Shown piece by piece: positions 11,101-20,645 of a DNA stretch of 64,000 nt. This DNA is from Hibiscus mutabilis (taxonomy: Eukaryota > Streptophyta > Magnoliopsida > Malvales > Malvaceae), in contig CM033728.1 of the NCBI GenBank assembly GCA_019671005.1, forward strand, positions 28,099,099 to 28,163,098. Reading direction: 5' to 3'. The notes under the pieces were generated by a model, which saw nothing but the letters and a program-made list of their open reading frames with translations, ran no database searches and had not been told where the DNA came from. Position 1 is the stretch's first letter, and each line of letters opens with the position of its first letter. A program made the translations under genes and the position numbers.

Positions 11101-12013
11101 GACTTCCACCACCATTCCCACAAAGGTTGAAGTGACAAAAGCACGAATATCAATTCAAGAAGTTTCTTGATATCCTAAAGCAAGTCCACATCAACTTGCC
11201 ATTGGTGGAAGCAATTGAACAAATGCCGAATATGCCAAGTTTCTTAAAGACATTGTGTCCAAGAGAACAAGGCTATGAGAGTTTGAAATAGTTGCCGCAA
11301 CAGAGGGATGCATGGCCATGTTGCACAATCGTATGCCACCCAAGTTGAAGGATCCCGAAAGTTTCACAATACCCTGTTCCATTGGAAACCACTATGTCGG
11401 GAAAGTATTATGCGACCTTGGGGCTAGCATAAACTTGAAGCCTAAATCAGTTTTTCATAAAATAGGAATCGGGAAGACGAGACCTACAAGAGTTATGCTA
11501 CAGCTAGCCGACAGATCCTATGTGCATCCAGAGGGAAAAATCGAGAACATACTGGTAAAAGTTGATAAATTTATTTTTCCCGTTAACTTTATTGTTTTGG
11601 ATTGTGAAGCAGATGAGCATGCACCTATTATTCTCAGGAGACCATTCCTAGCAACAAGGAGAACCTTGATCGATGTTGAAAAGGGAGAACTCACAATGAG
11701 GGTGAATGACCAGCAAGTTAAACTAAATGTGTTCCAAACACTAAGGCATGTTGAAGATCCAGAAGAATGCCAACTTCTTCATGCCACGACAGAGTTTAAC
11801 TTTGATGAGGAATTTAGTTGCCTCGGCAACTACATTGCCGATCAAGAGGAACCTAAGGAGTATGAAGAACCGATCAACGAGGAACAACAAGAAGAGGCAA
11901 ATTGGCTAGTCAATCGACCAGGTACATACTTTGAACCACTGGATTACTCAGGTAATGAAGGTAAGCTCGAAAAGCCCTCTATTAAACAACCACCGATTCT
12001 TGAGTTGAAATAG
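11101..12013 (+). pseudogene. pol: protease region of element A, longest open stretch
   Basis: An open frame of 234 codons (11312-12013) begins inside the gag-protease junction (MAMLHNRMPPKLKD) and contains the aspartic protease active site CDLGASINL, with aspartate codon 11414-11416. Downstream are a flap-like YVHPEGKIENILVKVDKFIF and DCEADEHAPIILRRPFLA, where the usual G before RPFL is R. The frame ends at a TAG (12011-12013); beyond it the same frame continues into RT, so this is a simple nonsense mutation. Upstream, 11101-11311 carries LPLVEAIEQMPN-type gag sequence with small deletions. The protease would mature Gag-Pol. Confidence 0.85.
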
Positions 12014-13263
12014 TTGCCAGAGCAACTAAAATATGCATACTTAGGAACCGATAATACATTGCCTGTAATTATTTCTTCTAAGTTACAGCCTGAGCAGGAA
12101 AAGAAGCTGATCAAAATGTTGATGCTACACAAGAAGGCAATAGGGTGGACAATTGTCGACTTGATGGGAACTAGGCCGGTAGTGTGCATGCACAAGATTT
12201 TGTTGGAAGATGATCACAAACCTTCAATAAAGGCCCAGAGAAGACTGAATCATACCATGAAAGGGGTTGTAATGAAAGAAATCATCAAGTGGCTTGACGC
12301 TGGCATTATATACCCTATCTCTGATAGTACATGGGTAAGTCTGGTACAATGTGTACCGAAAAAAGGAGGTATAACAGTGGTAAGTAATGAAAACAATGAA
12401 CTCATTCCAACCAGGACTGTGACCGGAAAAAGACAACCTTCACATGCCCATATGGTACTTATGCTTTCTAAAGGATGCCGTTCGGATTATGTAACGCCCC
12501 GGCAACCTTCCAAAGATGCATGATGGCACTCTTTTCATACATGGTTGAAGACTTCCTTGAGGTCTTCATGGATGATTTTGCGATTTTTGGGAATGACTTT
12601 GACAGCTGCCTCGGCAATTTAGAGAAGGTGTTGGCAAGATGTGAAGAAACTGATTTAGTCCTCAATTGGGAGAATTGCCATTTTATGGTAGATGAAGGAA
12701 TAGTGCTTGTCCACAAGATTTCATCCAAGGGAATTGAAGTAGACAAAGCCAAGGTGGACGTGATCGAGAGATTACCCCCACCAAGTTCGGTTAAAGGAAT
12801 TCGAAGCTTTCTTAGACATGTAGGTTTTTACAGGAGGTTCATTCATAATTTTTCTAAAATCACTAAACCCTTGTGCAATTTGCTTGAACAGGATAAAGTC
12901 TTCGATTTTGATGATTCTTGCGCCCAAGCATTCGAAACCCTAAAGGAAAAGCTTACCTCAGCACCCATTGTTGTTCCACCAGATTGGACGCTACCTTTTG
13001 AGCTCATGTGTGATGCAAGTGATTTTGCAGTAGGAGCAGTCCTAGGCCAACGCACAGGTAAGACCTTCTATGTGATATACTACGCTAGTAAAACTCTTAA
13101 TAGTGCTCAAGTGAATTACACAACAACAGAGAAAGAGTTACTAGCTGTAGTTTTCGCATTTGACAAGTTCCGATCCTATTTGATTGGTACAAAGGTAATT
13201 GTTCATATAGACCATTCGGCAATCAAATATCTATTTGCTAAAAAGGATGCCAACCACGTTTGA
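12014..13263 (+). pseudogene. pol: reverse transcriptase and RNase H of element A with internal deletion
   Basis: The N-terminal RT piece (12014-12430) has MHKILLEDDHKPSIKAQRRL and IIYPISDSTWVSLVQCVPKK. Near 12425-12445 the sequence jumps from RTVTG directly to the equivalent of TFTCPYGTYAF. About 50 residues present in copy B, including DGYSGYNQ, are missing and the frame changes. The downstream frame (from 12475) keeps the catalytic box VFMDDFAIFG (aspartates at 12571-12576) and the RT thumb. RNase H follows with MCDASDFAVGAVLGQ, TTEKELLAVVF and HIDHSAIKYL. A one-base shift near 13258 creates the TGA at 13261. Confidence 0.88.
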
Positions 13264-14851
13264 TTCTTTGGATATTACTTTTACAAGAATTTGATATTGA
13301 AATTAAGGACGGGAAAGGAACATAAAATCAAGTGGCCGATCACTTGTCATGTTTAGAACGCAATAAGGAGGAGGACGCGGATCTAGAGATATGCGATGCA
13401 TTCCCGGATGAGCAACTTTTAGTTACCTCGGCAACCATGGACGCGCACGCCTCGGCAACTCTAGACGCTGCAGCAGCCCTTGACGCGCACACCTCGGCAA
13501 CCATGGACGCACACGCCTCGGTAATTTTGGGAGTAGTCACCAGGGTAGCACATGCCTCAGCAATACTCTTGTATGCGGATTTAGTTAATTTCCTTGTTTG
13601 TGGTATTTTACCTTATGGTCTTACTCACCAAGGGAAGAAGTGGTTCCGCCATGATGCTAAGCATTACTTTTGGGATGAGCCACTTTTGTTTAAACAATGT
13701 GCATATCAGGTTATATGTCGATGTGTCCCTGAAGAGGAGCAGCAGAATGTACTCCGGCAATGCCATTCTTCACCCTATGGAGGACATTTTGGAGGAACTC
13801 GTACCGCGGCCAAAGTTTTGCAATCCGGTTTGTATTGGCCAACATTGTACAAAGATGCCCAAGGCTTTTACAAGCAATGTGATCGTTGCCAGAGGGCGGG
13901 CAATATCTCTAGACGACATGTGATGCCGCTCCAAAACATCATCGAGGTGGAATTGTTCGATGTGTGAGGGATCGATTTTATGGGACCTTTCCCATCTTCA
14001 TTCGGCAACCTCTACATTCTACTTGACGTTGACTACGTGTCTAAATGGGTTGAGGCAGCTGCAGTTCCCAACAAAGGTTCCAAGATCGTGCAACGATTCT
14101 TGCAGAAAACATATTTACATGTTTTGGGATGCCGAGAGCACTTATCAATGATGAAGGCAAGCATTTTGACAACAGACTTATTGCCAAGATGTTGCAACGC
14201 TTCGGCGTATCACACAAGATTGCCACGGCATATCACCCACAAACCAATGGGCAAGCAGAAATTTTCAACCGGGAATTGAAGGGTATACTCGAGAAAGTTG
14301 TAAATCCCTCTAGGAAGGGTTGGTCCTTAAGACTAGAAGACGCGCTCTAGGCATATCGCACTGCATTCAAAACACCCTTAGGCATGTCCCCCTTTCGACT
14401 TGTCTATGGCAAAACATGCCATCTACTGGTGGAAATCGAACACAAGGCCTATTGGGCAATCAAGACCGTGAATATGGATTGGGAAAGTGCCGAACAAAAG
14501 CGTTTGTTGGACCTCAACGAGATAGAAGAATTTCGTGCACTCGCCTATAACAATGCATGAATCTACAAGGAGAAAACAAAGCAATGGCATGACAAGAAAC
14601 TATTGTCGCGGCAATTCATGCCAGGGCAACTAGTTCTCTTATTCAATTCTCGGGTAAAACTTTTCCCAGGAAAGTTGAAATCAAGATGGTCGGGACCATT
14701 CGAAGTTGTCAAACCATTCTCCCATGGTGCCGTGATAATCAAGTCCATCACTGACAAACATGAATTCAAAGTTAATGGACAAAGATTGAAGCACTACAAC
14801 GATGCCCATGTGGAACGTAACAAAGAAGTGGTCACCTTAGGAGATGCATAA
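13264..14851 (+). pseudogene. pol: integrase of element A
   Basis: After the RNase H linker and a stop at 13321 comes an alanine-rich repeat insertion (about 13425-13565) absent from B. An HHCC zinc finger follows (HSSPYGGHFGG, then CDRC). The core begins GIDFMGPFP just after a TGA at 13965-13967, continues with ILLDVDYVSKWVEA, changes frame near 14120, then shows ALINDEGKHF and TAYHPQTNGQAEIFNRELKG. The aspartates and the glutamate of the DDE triad are recognisable. The C-terminal region (KLFPGKLKSRWSGPFEVVKP) runs to TAA 14849-14851, with stops at 14348 and 14558 on the way. The protein would integrate element cDNA. Confidence 0.87.
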
Positions 14852-15417
14852 GCATGCTCTCCTTTCGATATTTTATTTTTATTTATTTTTTTATTATTAT
14901 TTTGGATTATTTTTTTATTTTTTTATTTTCGAACTAATTATTTTTTTCCGATTATCATAATATTTTTAGGATAGATTTATTTTATTTTTTTTCTTTTTAA
15001 GTTTAAGAATTCCTTTACACATCTTTATTTATTTTCTTTTATTAGTTTATCTTTAATTTTAATCCTTATTTGGTTTGTCTTTGAATTGTAGGAAAAGAGT
15101 TCAAGATAAAGAGGAATTTTGATCCAAGAAGGAAAACATCTTCAATAAGGAAATTAATGGGCTGAATCTAAGGCTTATATAAAGCCTCCAACTTACCCTA
15201 ATTAAACCCCCTAGCCGTCACCCTTCCCCTAAACCGATACCTCCTTTATTTTCTATCCAAAATTAAATCCCACCCACCATATTTACTACCTATCTTGTCT
15301 ATATAACCCATCACCCTTAACTTCCAAGAAACCTATTCCTAATTTTCATCTTGCAACTCTTTAGTTTCTTTTATTTTATTTTCTTTGTTTTTACAAAACT
15401 CACAACCAAGATCATCC
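14852..15417. other. spacer between pol and 3' ORF of element A
   Basis: The first 200 bases are T-rich (runs of TTTATTTTTTTATT), followed by pyrimidine-rich DNA with a possible TATATAA at 15298-15304, about 115 bases before the 3' ORF. No coding similarity is seen. The place matches the A-rich spacer 2151-2706 of the inverted copy B. An internal promoter for the 3' ORF has no support here beyond position. Confidence 0.5.
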
Positions 15418-16838
15418 ATGGCATCCCAAATTAAATTTTTGGTTCATCCAAGATACAAGAAGTTTGCTACACCGGTGGTTCAAGAAAGATTTCACTCCAA
15501 GTTTGAAAGCCGGAAGATTTACGAAGAACAAGGCTTTGAATACTCCAACTCTCATCAAGATTTCGGCCTTGAACCATTCATCTTCGAGAGGATTGCACAT
15601 CAAAAGTGGCAAATCTTTTGCCATCAATCAGAACCGGGTAACATCTCATGGGTAAGAGAAATCTATGCTCACTCACCTAACCTGGATAATCCTTATGTTT
15701 TTGTTCATAACAAGGCCATACTCATAAGCCCCGAAAACATCAACACCTTTTACGGGCTTTGCATTGAGAAGGACGAGCGTCAAGCCTTTGTTGATCAAAT
15801 CACGCCCAAGAACTCGACAAGGTGCTTCAAGAACTCACTCTACCGGGAACTCATTGGAACGACGGTAAATACAAGGGCACAGTAAATCGCCTTCAACTTA
15901 AACCTGAGGAAAAACTATGGAATAAGTTTGTTAAAACTTCTTTAATGCCCACCACACACAATACTACCGTTGATATGCCACGTCTTTTGCTCATACATTC
16001 TATTTTGCATAATCGCATCATTAACATTGAAAAAATTATTTGTGATGAGATTTTTGTATGTAGCCCAAAAGATAAGGGTTCTCTTTTCTCCCATTGCTTA
16101 ATTTCTAATCTTTGCAAGGAGATGCATGTCCCAAGTTAGACCACAAATGAAAAGGGGGAGAGACAAATGAAAAATCCTCAAGGCCTCCAATTGCCGCGGC
16201 AACTCCTGCCACCCCGACAATCCCTAATGCCCAAGCACCTAACGCCCGGGCAACTCGGCCATCAACCCCAGGACACTTTGAAGCACTCTTGCAACCATTG
16301 GCAAGCTATCTAAGGCAAAATGAAGACCGGCAACTAATGTTCATGCGGTACATGAAGGAGAACAACAATGCCATCACCCAAGTCATCCTAGAAAAGTACC
16401 CGGACAGCCACGTGTCGTTCCCAATCTTTCCTGCCGAGATCCTTGCCCCAGCAACCAATGAAGCAGTCACCACGACAACCGCAGTAGATGATGCCACAAC
16501 AACCAACCCTAAAGATGCCACGGCAACCAAAGCTAAAGACATCCCGGCAACCACTGCAAAAGCCAAAGGTAAAGCACCTATGCCCTAATCAACTCATACG
16601 GAATCATTGTCTGATTTTTCAGATTCAGACGAGTCCTGTATTGCACCAACAAAGACCGCACCATTGAATCCTCCAAGTGAAAAGCCAATGACATTGATGA
16701 AGAGGACGACGAGGACAACCCCGTATGAGGATCGATTCCACCATCGGCAACAAGGAAACAACCATCGCATTCAAGCAAGAGAAACAAGACACCGACCAAA
16801 AGGAAACTAATCATCCACGACGACGAACTCTCAGAGTA
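15418..16838 (+). pseudogene. Athila 3' ORF of element A
   Basis: Start ATG 15418 gives MASQIKFLVHPRYKKFATPV. Conserved blocks follow: YEEQGFEYSNS, GNISWVREIYAHSP, ILISPENINTFYGLCIEKDE, then after a frameshift near 15810 LTLPGTHWNDGKYKG, TVNRLQLKPEEKLWNKFVKT and LMPTTHNTT. A second shift near 16140-16175 leads to SYLRQNEDRQLMFMRYMKE and an Ala/Thr/Lys-rich repeat (16450-16580). The end is acidic, with NDIDEEDDEDNPV in another frame. This is the Athila plant-transposon-type ORF of unknown function. No transmembrane segment supports an envelope role. Separate pieces are well preserved although the whole is broken. Confidence 0.82.
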
Positions 16839-16915
16839 AGTCCTCGTTTGCATTTTATTTTTCGTTATTTTTATTTTTCTTTAATTCATGCATTGAGGAC
16901 AATGCCTCACTCGAG

Positions 16916-16927
16916 TTTGGGGGGGAT
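16916..16927 (+). promoter_or_regulatory. polypurine-type tract of element A
   Basis: TTTGGGGGGGAT (seven Gs at 16919-16925) follows the acidic C-terminus of the 3' ORF by about 80 bases, where Athila elements have their G-rich tract. The next bases, TGTTATTAGTAG, do not match the TGATAAGTG LTR terminus of this element, so this either primes from a site distant from the LTR or belongs to a 3' end that was lost. Confidence 0.55.
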
Positions 16928-17141
16928 TGTTATTAGTAGTTACCATGTTTAGTTGCATTCATCTTAAGTATTGCATTTAGGATACATAAAGCGCTTGACA
17001 TGCCTTTAGTTGGAACAAGAATTGCGTAGATTTGATGAATATCCGATGATGACTTTGCCAATGCACTTAATTGATAGAACTTTTGTTCTAGGATAACCAT
17101 GGAAACACTTAGAATTTTACTATGATGCTAAATTTGATAGA
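16928..17141. other. 3' noncoding remnant of element A up to the A/C junction
   Basis: AT-rich sequence with no ORF and no LTR similarity. It ends near 17141 (TTTGATAGAAC), after which the reverse complement of Athila protease coding DNA begins (TGTTGTAGGTCTTGCC). It probably belongs to the 3' untranslated region of A. Confidence 0.45.
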
Positions 17142-19108
17142 ACTGTTGTAGGTCTTGCCTTCCCGATTCCTAGTTTCTGGAAAACCGATTTAGGCATCAA
17201 GTTTATGCTAGCCCCAAGGTCGCATAATGCTTTCCCGACATAGTGATTTCTAATGGAACAGGGTATTGTGAAACTTCTAGGATCTTCAACTTGGGTGGCA
17301 TACGATTGTGCAACATTGCCATGCATCCCTCTGTTGCGGCAACTGTTTCAAACTCTCCTAGCCTTGTTCTCTTGGACACAATGTCTTTAAGAAACTTGGC
17401 ATAGTTTGGCATTTGTTCAATTGCTTCCACCAATGGCAAGTTGATGTGGACTTGCTTTAGGATATCAAGAAACTTCTTGAATTGGTATTCTTGCTTTTGT
17501 CGCTTCAACCTTTGTGGGAATGGTGGTGGAAGTCGGATATCTTCGATCCTTTCATCGGTTTGAAACCTGTTTGACGGCATTGCCGGGACAACTGGAGTTG
17601 TCGAGGCGTTATCAACTGGGGTTGCAAAGGCATGCTTTTCACAAGTTGCCGAGGCTTCTTTATCGTCGGTTGCCGAGGCATGCTTATTGCCGGTTGCCGC
17701 GGCAATTCTTGGTTCGGCATCTGAGGCTTTGCCGCTAGGTTCGTCTTGATCTTTTTGTGGAGTTTTGTTTGATGAGCGGGTTTGAGCCTCTCTAAGTTGT
17801 TGGTCACTTCTAATGGTGATTGCCTTACATTGCTCGTGGCTAGTTCCTCTTCCGACTTCAGTATCGGTAGGTAAACCTCCTTGCAGTCTAGTATTCAGAT
17901 TTGGAGCAAACTGTCCGACTTGATTTTCCAATGATTTGATTGCCGCCTCTTGGTTTTGCAATCTCGTCTCGGTCCTATTAATAAAAGCATCAGTTCTTTT
18001 TATGAAATTACTATTCTCAGCCATATAAGATTCAGTTTTCATCATAAAGCATTTAGAGAATTTTCCAAAGAACTGGATGTCGTCGGTTGTTACTGCGGCA
18101 ACTATTGTCGTGGCATATTCTGCTGGAATCCCGATGCTTGTGCATTCTGATTGTTCTGGTTTAGAGCATTGTTGGGATTACTCCATGAAAAATTTGGGTG
18201 TTTCTTCCAAGCTGGATTGTATGTATTGGACATCACGTTATTGCTCCGATTGTAATTCCCCATATAGAAGATGGATTCCGGATTCTGCATACATTCAGAA
18301 GAATTATGGTTATCACCACATAACTCACAAAAAGAATCCATTACCTTGACTTCATATGTGTTGTTTGGTTTTTGCATGTTCTGGACCATCTTGGTTAAAG
18401 TGGTCAATTGTGCCGAAATTGAATCTGATGATCCTAGTTCATGTATTGTGGCTTGGCGTCTAACTCCTCCTCTTCTAGTAGATGGGAAATGATAATCATT
18501 CTTGGCCAGCCTGTTTAAGATTTGCATTGCTTCTTCCGATGACTTATCTAGGAGTATGCCGTTTGCCGAGGCATCTAGCATCATCCTTGTTGGTGTATTC
18601 ACGGCGTTGTAAAACATTGTTACTTGAGTCCACACCGGGAATCCGTGTATGGGGCATTTGTGTAGAAGTTCTCTATATCGCTCCCAAGCCTCATACATGG
18701 ATTCATCATCTGCCTACCGAAAAGAAGTAATGTCGTTACGAAGCTTATCAGTCAAATTTGTAGGATTAAATCTAGCAAGGAAATCACGACAAAGATCAGT
18801 CCAAGATGCTATGGATCCGGCAGGAATGCTATTCAACCATGCTTTCGCCCTATCCCTCAGTGAATAGGGGAATAATCTTAATCGTAATACATCGGGGGTG
18901 ACTCCGTGTATCTTGAACGAGTTGCAAATCTTGAGGAAAGATTTCAGATGTTGTCGTGCATCTTCAGTTGCTGAGCCGCCGAATTGACCTATTGTGTTGA
19001 TCATATTAAACATTACCGGTTTCAACTCAAAGTGGTCGGCTTCAATTTCAGGTGCGACAACTCCTGGGTTAAGTCCATCAAGATCTTCTTCAAGATATCG
19101 TCGCAAGT
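17142..19108 (-). pseudogene. gag: gag and protease start of element C
   Basis: Three long frames cover nearly all of gag. The first is RRYLEEDLDGLNPGVVAPEI through FELKPVMFNMINTIGQFGG to the DKLRNDITSFR region (19106-18714). The second is MYEAWERYRELLHKCPIHGF to an intact zinc knuckle CELCGDNHNSSEC (18698-18102). The third is MMKTESYMAENSNFIKRTDA to NHYVG-type protease sequence (18045-17203). Only single stops or shifts separate them, so this is the best-preserved gag in the window. A linker holds four alanine/threonine repeats (HASAT, EASAT, HAFAT, NASTT). The protease box CDLGASINLMP is readable near 17220-17190 in a shifted frame. The N-terminal codons were lost with the primer site. Confidence 0.85.
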
Positions 19109-20051
19109 GTACAAGTATACACGTCGCAAGTTATAGTATAAAAGATATCGTCTCCACAGGGATTAGTGCTACTTCAAGAATCTAGTCTCTTGCACTGTAA
19201 AAAGTAAAAACACAAATAAAGGATTATGGGAGTTTAACTAATAACTAAACTAGAAAGCAACAAAGTAAAAGAAAATATGAGATCAAATGAGAGAGAGATA
19301 GGCCAGGTTATCGTGAGTTGAGGTGTGATAGCCGATTGGATCGTTTTGGTAAAAGAGTGCACGGGCAACTCAGTTGTCGTGGCAACTTGCACAACGGGGT
19401 TGCCTGGGCAACTACTTGGGCGTCTGGGCAGCAACCTTCAAGGTTCGGCAGAGCGTTCTTCAATGGTTTCTTCTTATCCCTAAGTCGAAACTCTAGCTAC
19501 TTGTGCATGCCTTGATAATACATCCCTGCGTGAATCAAGGGTGAACAACAACCAATCTTGCGCTCCTCTTAGCCGTTGAAATCCTTAACTTATTTCTAAG
19601 CCGGATTAATCTTCACCATCAATAGATTGAATAAAGATCATATTCATTCGTTTCTTGAATCTAACTCTCCTGATATTAGATAAATAGATGAAATCACGAG
19701 ATCCTCTCCCAATTCACTCGCAAACAAGAATAAGAACCAATAATGAATAAACCTTGAAATAGAAAAGTGCAAACTCTTATTACCTAAACAAAAACCAATA
19801 GTTTCTCACAGCCACAAAACACAATAACCATAGCCAAATAGATTTAGTTCATGGCTAGGTTCCAAAGCAACACAAGATAAATAATCCCTAGCATGAACCC
19901 AATCGAACAAGAAAGAAAAGGATGAAGAAGGAGGCTTGTCGAAATCCTCCTTGTCCTAGATGCTTGTCGAAAATTCTCTCCTCTTGCCCTTCTTGGACTT
20001 GTCGAAATTCCCCTCTCTTGCTCTCTATGTATCTTGTCGAAATCTCTATCT

Positions 20052-20059
20052 TATTTATA
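20052..20059 (-). promoter_or_regulatory. candidate TATA box of LTR C
   Basis: TATAAATA on the minus strand after CCTAGCCC, the same context as 8998-9005 in LTR A. The conservation of the block between two copies is the main support. Confidence 0.55.
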
Positions 20060-20321
20060 GGGCTAGGCCAAATTCCTTCTTTGAGGAGGAGTTTAAGTTG
20101 GAATTAAATTATCTTTAAAGAATATAATTCTTTATTATAATTGTATTCCTACTAGAACTTCTCCTATCTTCTTGGAATTTAATTCTTCTTTAATCTCTGC
20201 ATGGAAATCAAATTCCTTTGGGTTTGGGCTTTTCTCCACGTCATCTTGGGCTTGTCTAGTCATCAATTTCGACTACCATATCACCTTTGCTCTTGTCCAC
20301 AATTGCCATGGCAACTGGCTC

Positions 20322-20429
20322 GGCGTTTCCTTCATGCATTGCCCTGGCAACTAGCTCGGCGTCTCCTTCATGCATTGCCCTAGCAACTAGCTCGGTGTCT
20401 CCTTCATGCATTGCCCTGGCAACTAGCTC
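20322..20429 (-). repeat. 36-bp tandem repeat in LTR C (three units)
   Basis: Units lie at 20322-20357, 20358-20393 and 20394-20429. They are the reverse complement of the array in LTR A (two units) with scattered substitutions. The reading frame of 12 residues per unit (ELVARAMHEGDA) is open in both copies. Confidence 0.9.
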
Positions 20430-20645
20430 TAGCCTTGCTTTGGCAAGTGATCCTGCACATACATACAAAACACACCAAAGCAGCATCTTTTCCACAAAAA
20501 CTACCAAGTTATGTAATCAAGCTCAACGATGGAAGGAAACATGGATTAATGCATGAATGGCTAATTATACAACTAATATGAGCCTAAGTCTAACAATAAT
20601 ATGAGTAAAAAGGGTAAGAAAAATAGTACTTTTGAACACTTATCA

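Larger units (their letters stand above)
8449..17141 (+). mobile_element. Athila-type Ty3/gypsy retrotransposon A, 3'-truncated
   Basis: The plus strand carries, in order, LTR, tRNA-Asp primer site, gag, protease, RT, RNase H, integrase, spacer, 3' ORF and a polypurine tract. This is a near-complete Athila, except that no second LTR follows: after about 214 bases past the polypurine tract it meets the minus-strand gag/protease of copy C. In-frame stops (9769, 12011, 13965), a frameshift near 13260 and a deletion in RT make it non-autonomous. Protein sequence is closer to C than to B. Confidence 0.88.
17142..20645 (-). mobile_element. Athila 5' half (C): LTR, gag and protease start, minus strand
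   Basis: Read on the minus strand it starts at 20645 with TGATAAGTG and proceeds through an LTR of about 1.5 kb. It then passes directly into gag (near 19108) without a recognisable primer site, and ends within the protease near 17142. The primer site and about 30 gag codons present in copy A (9309-9597) are deleted. No pol beyond the protease start is present. Its sequence is closer to A than to B. Confidence 0.85.
19109..20645 (-). repeat. LTR of element C
   Basis: Minus-strand start TGATAAGTGTTC at 20645 and end region ACTTGCGACGTGTATACTTG near 19115. It is longer than LTR A because it keeps about 650 bp between the TATA box and the splice-like GTGGAGACGATATC region. That extra block includes three CTTGTCGAAAT-type repeats (19937-20042) and TTGCC-TG-GGCAA at 19400-19411. 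It abuts a truncated Tekay-like pol at 20646. Confidence 0.82.

Noticed and set aside
15418..16838. Envelope protein of a plant retrovirus
   Set aside because: The 3' ORF has no signal peptide, membrane segment or cleavage site; it is better described as the Athila ORF of unknown function.
16928..17141. 3' LTR of element A directly after the G-rich tract
   Set aside because: TGTTATTAGTAG does not match the TGATAAGTG start of the A and C LTRs, and no LTR sequence follows.
8449..20645. A and C as one complete composite element bounded by inverted LTRs
   Set aside because: Both outer ends are 5' LTR termini, the flanking five bases differ, and A and C meet at non-homologous points, so it is not an insertion unit.
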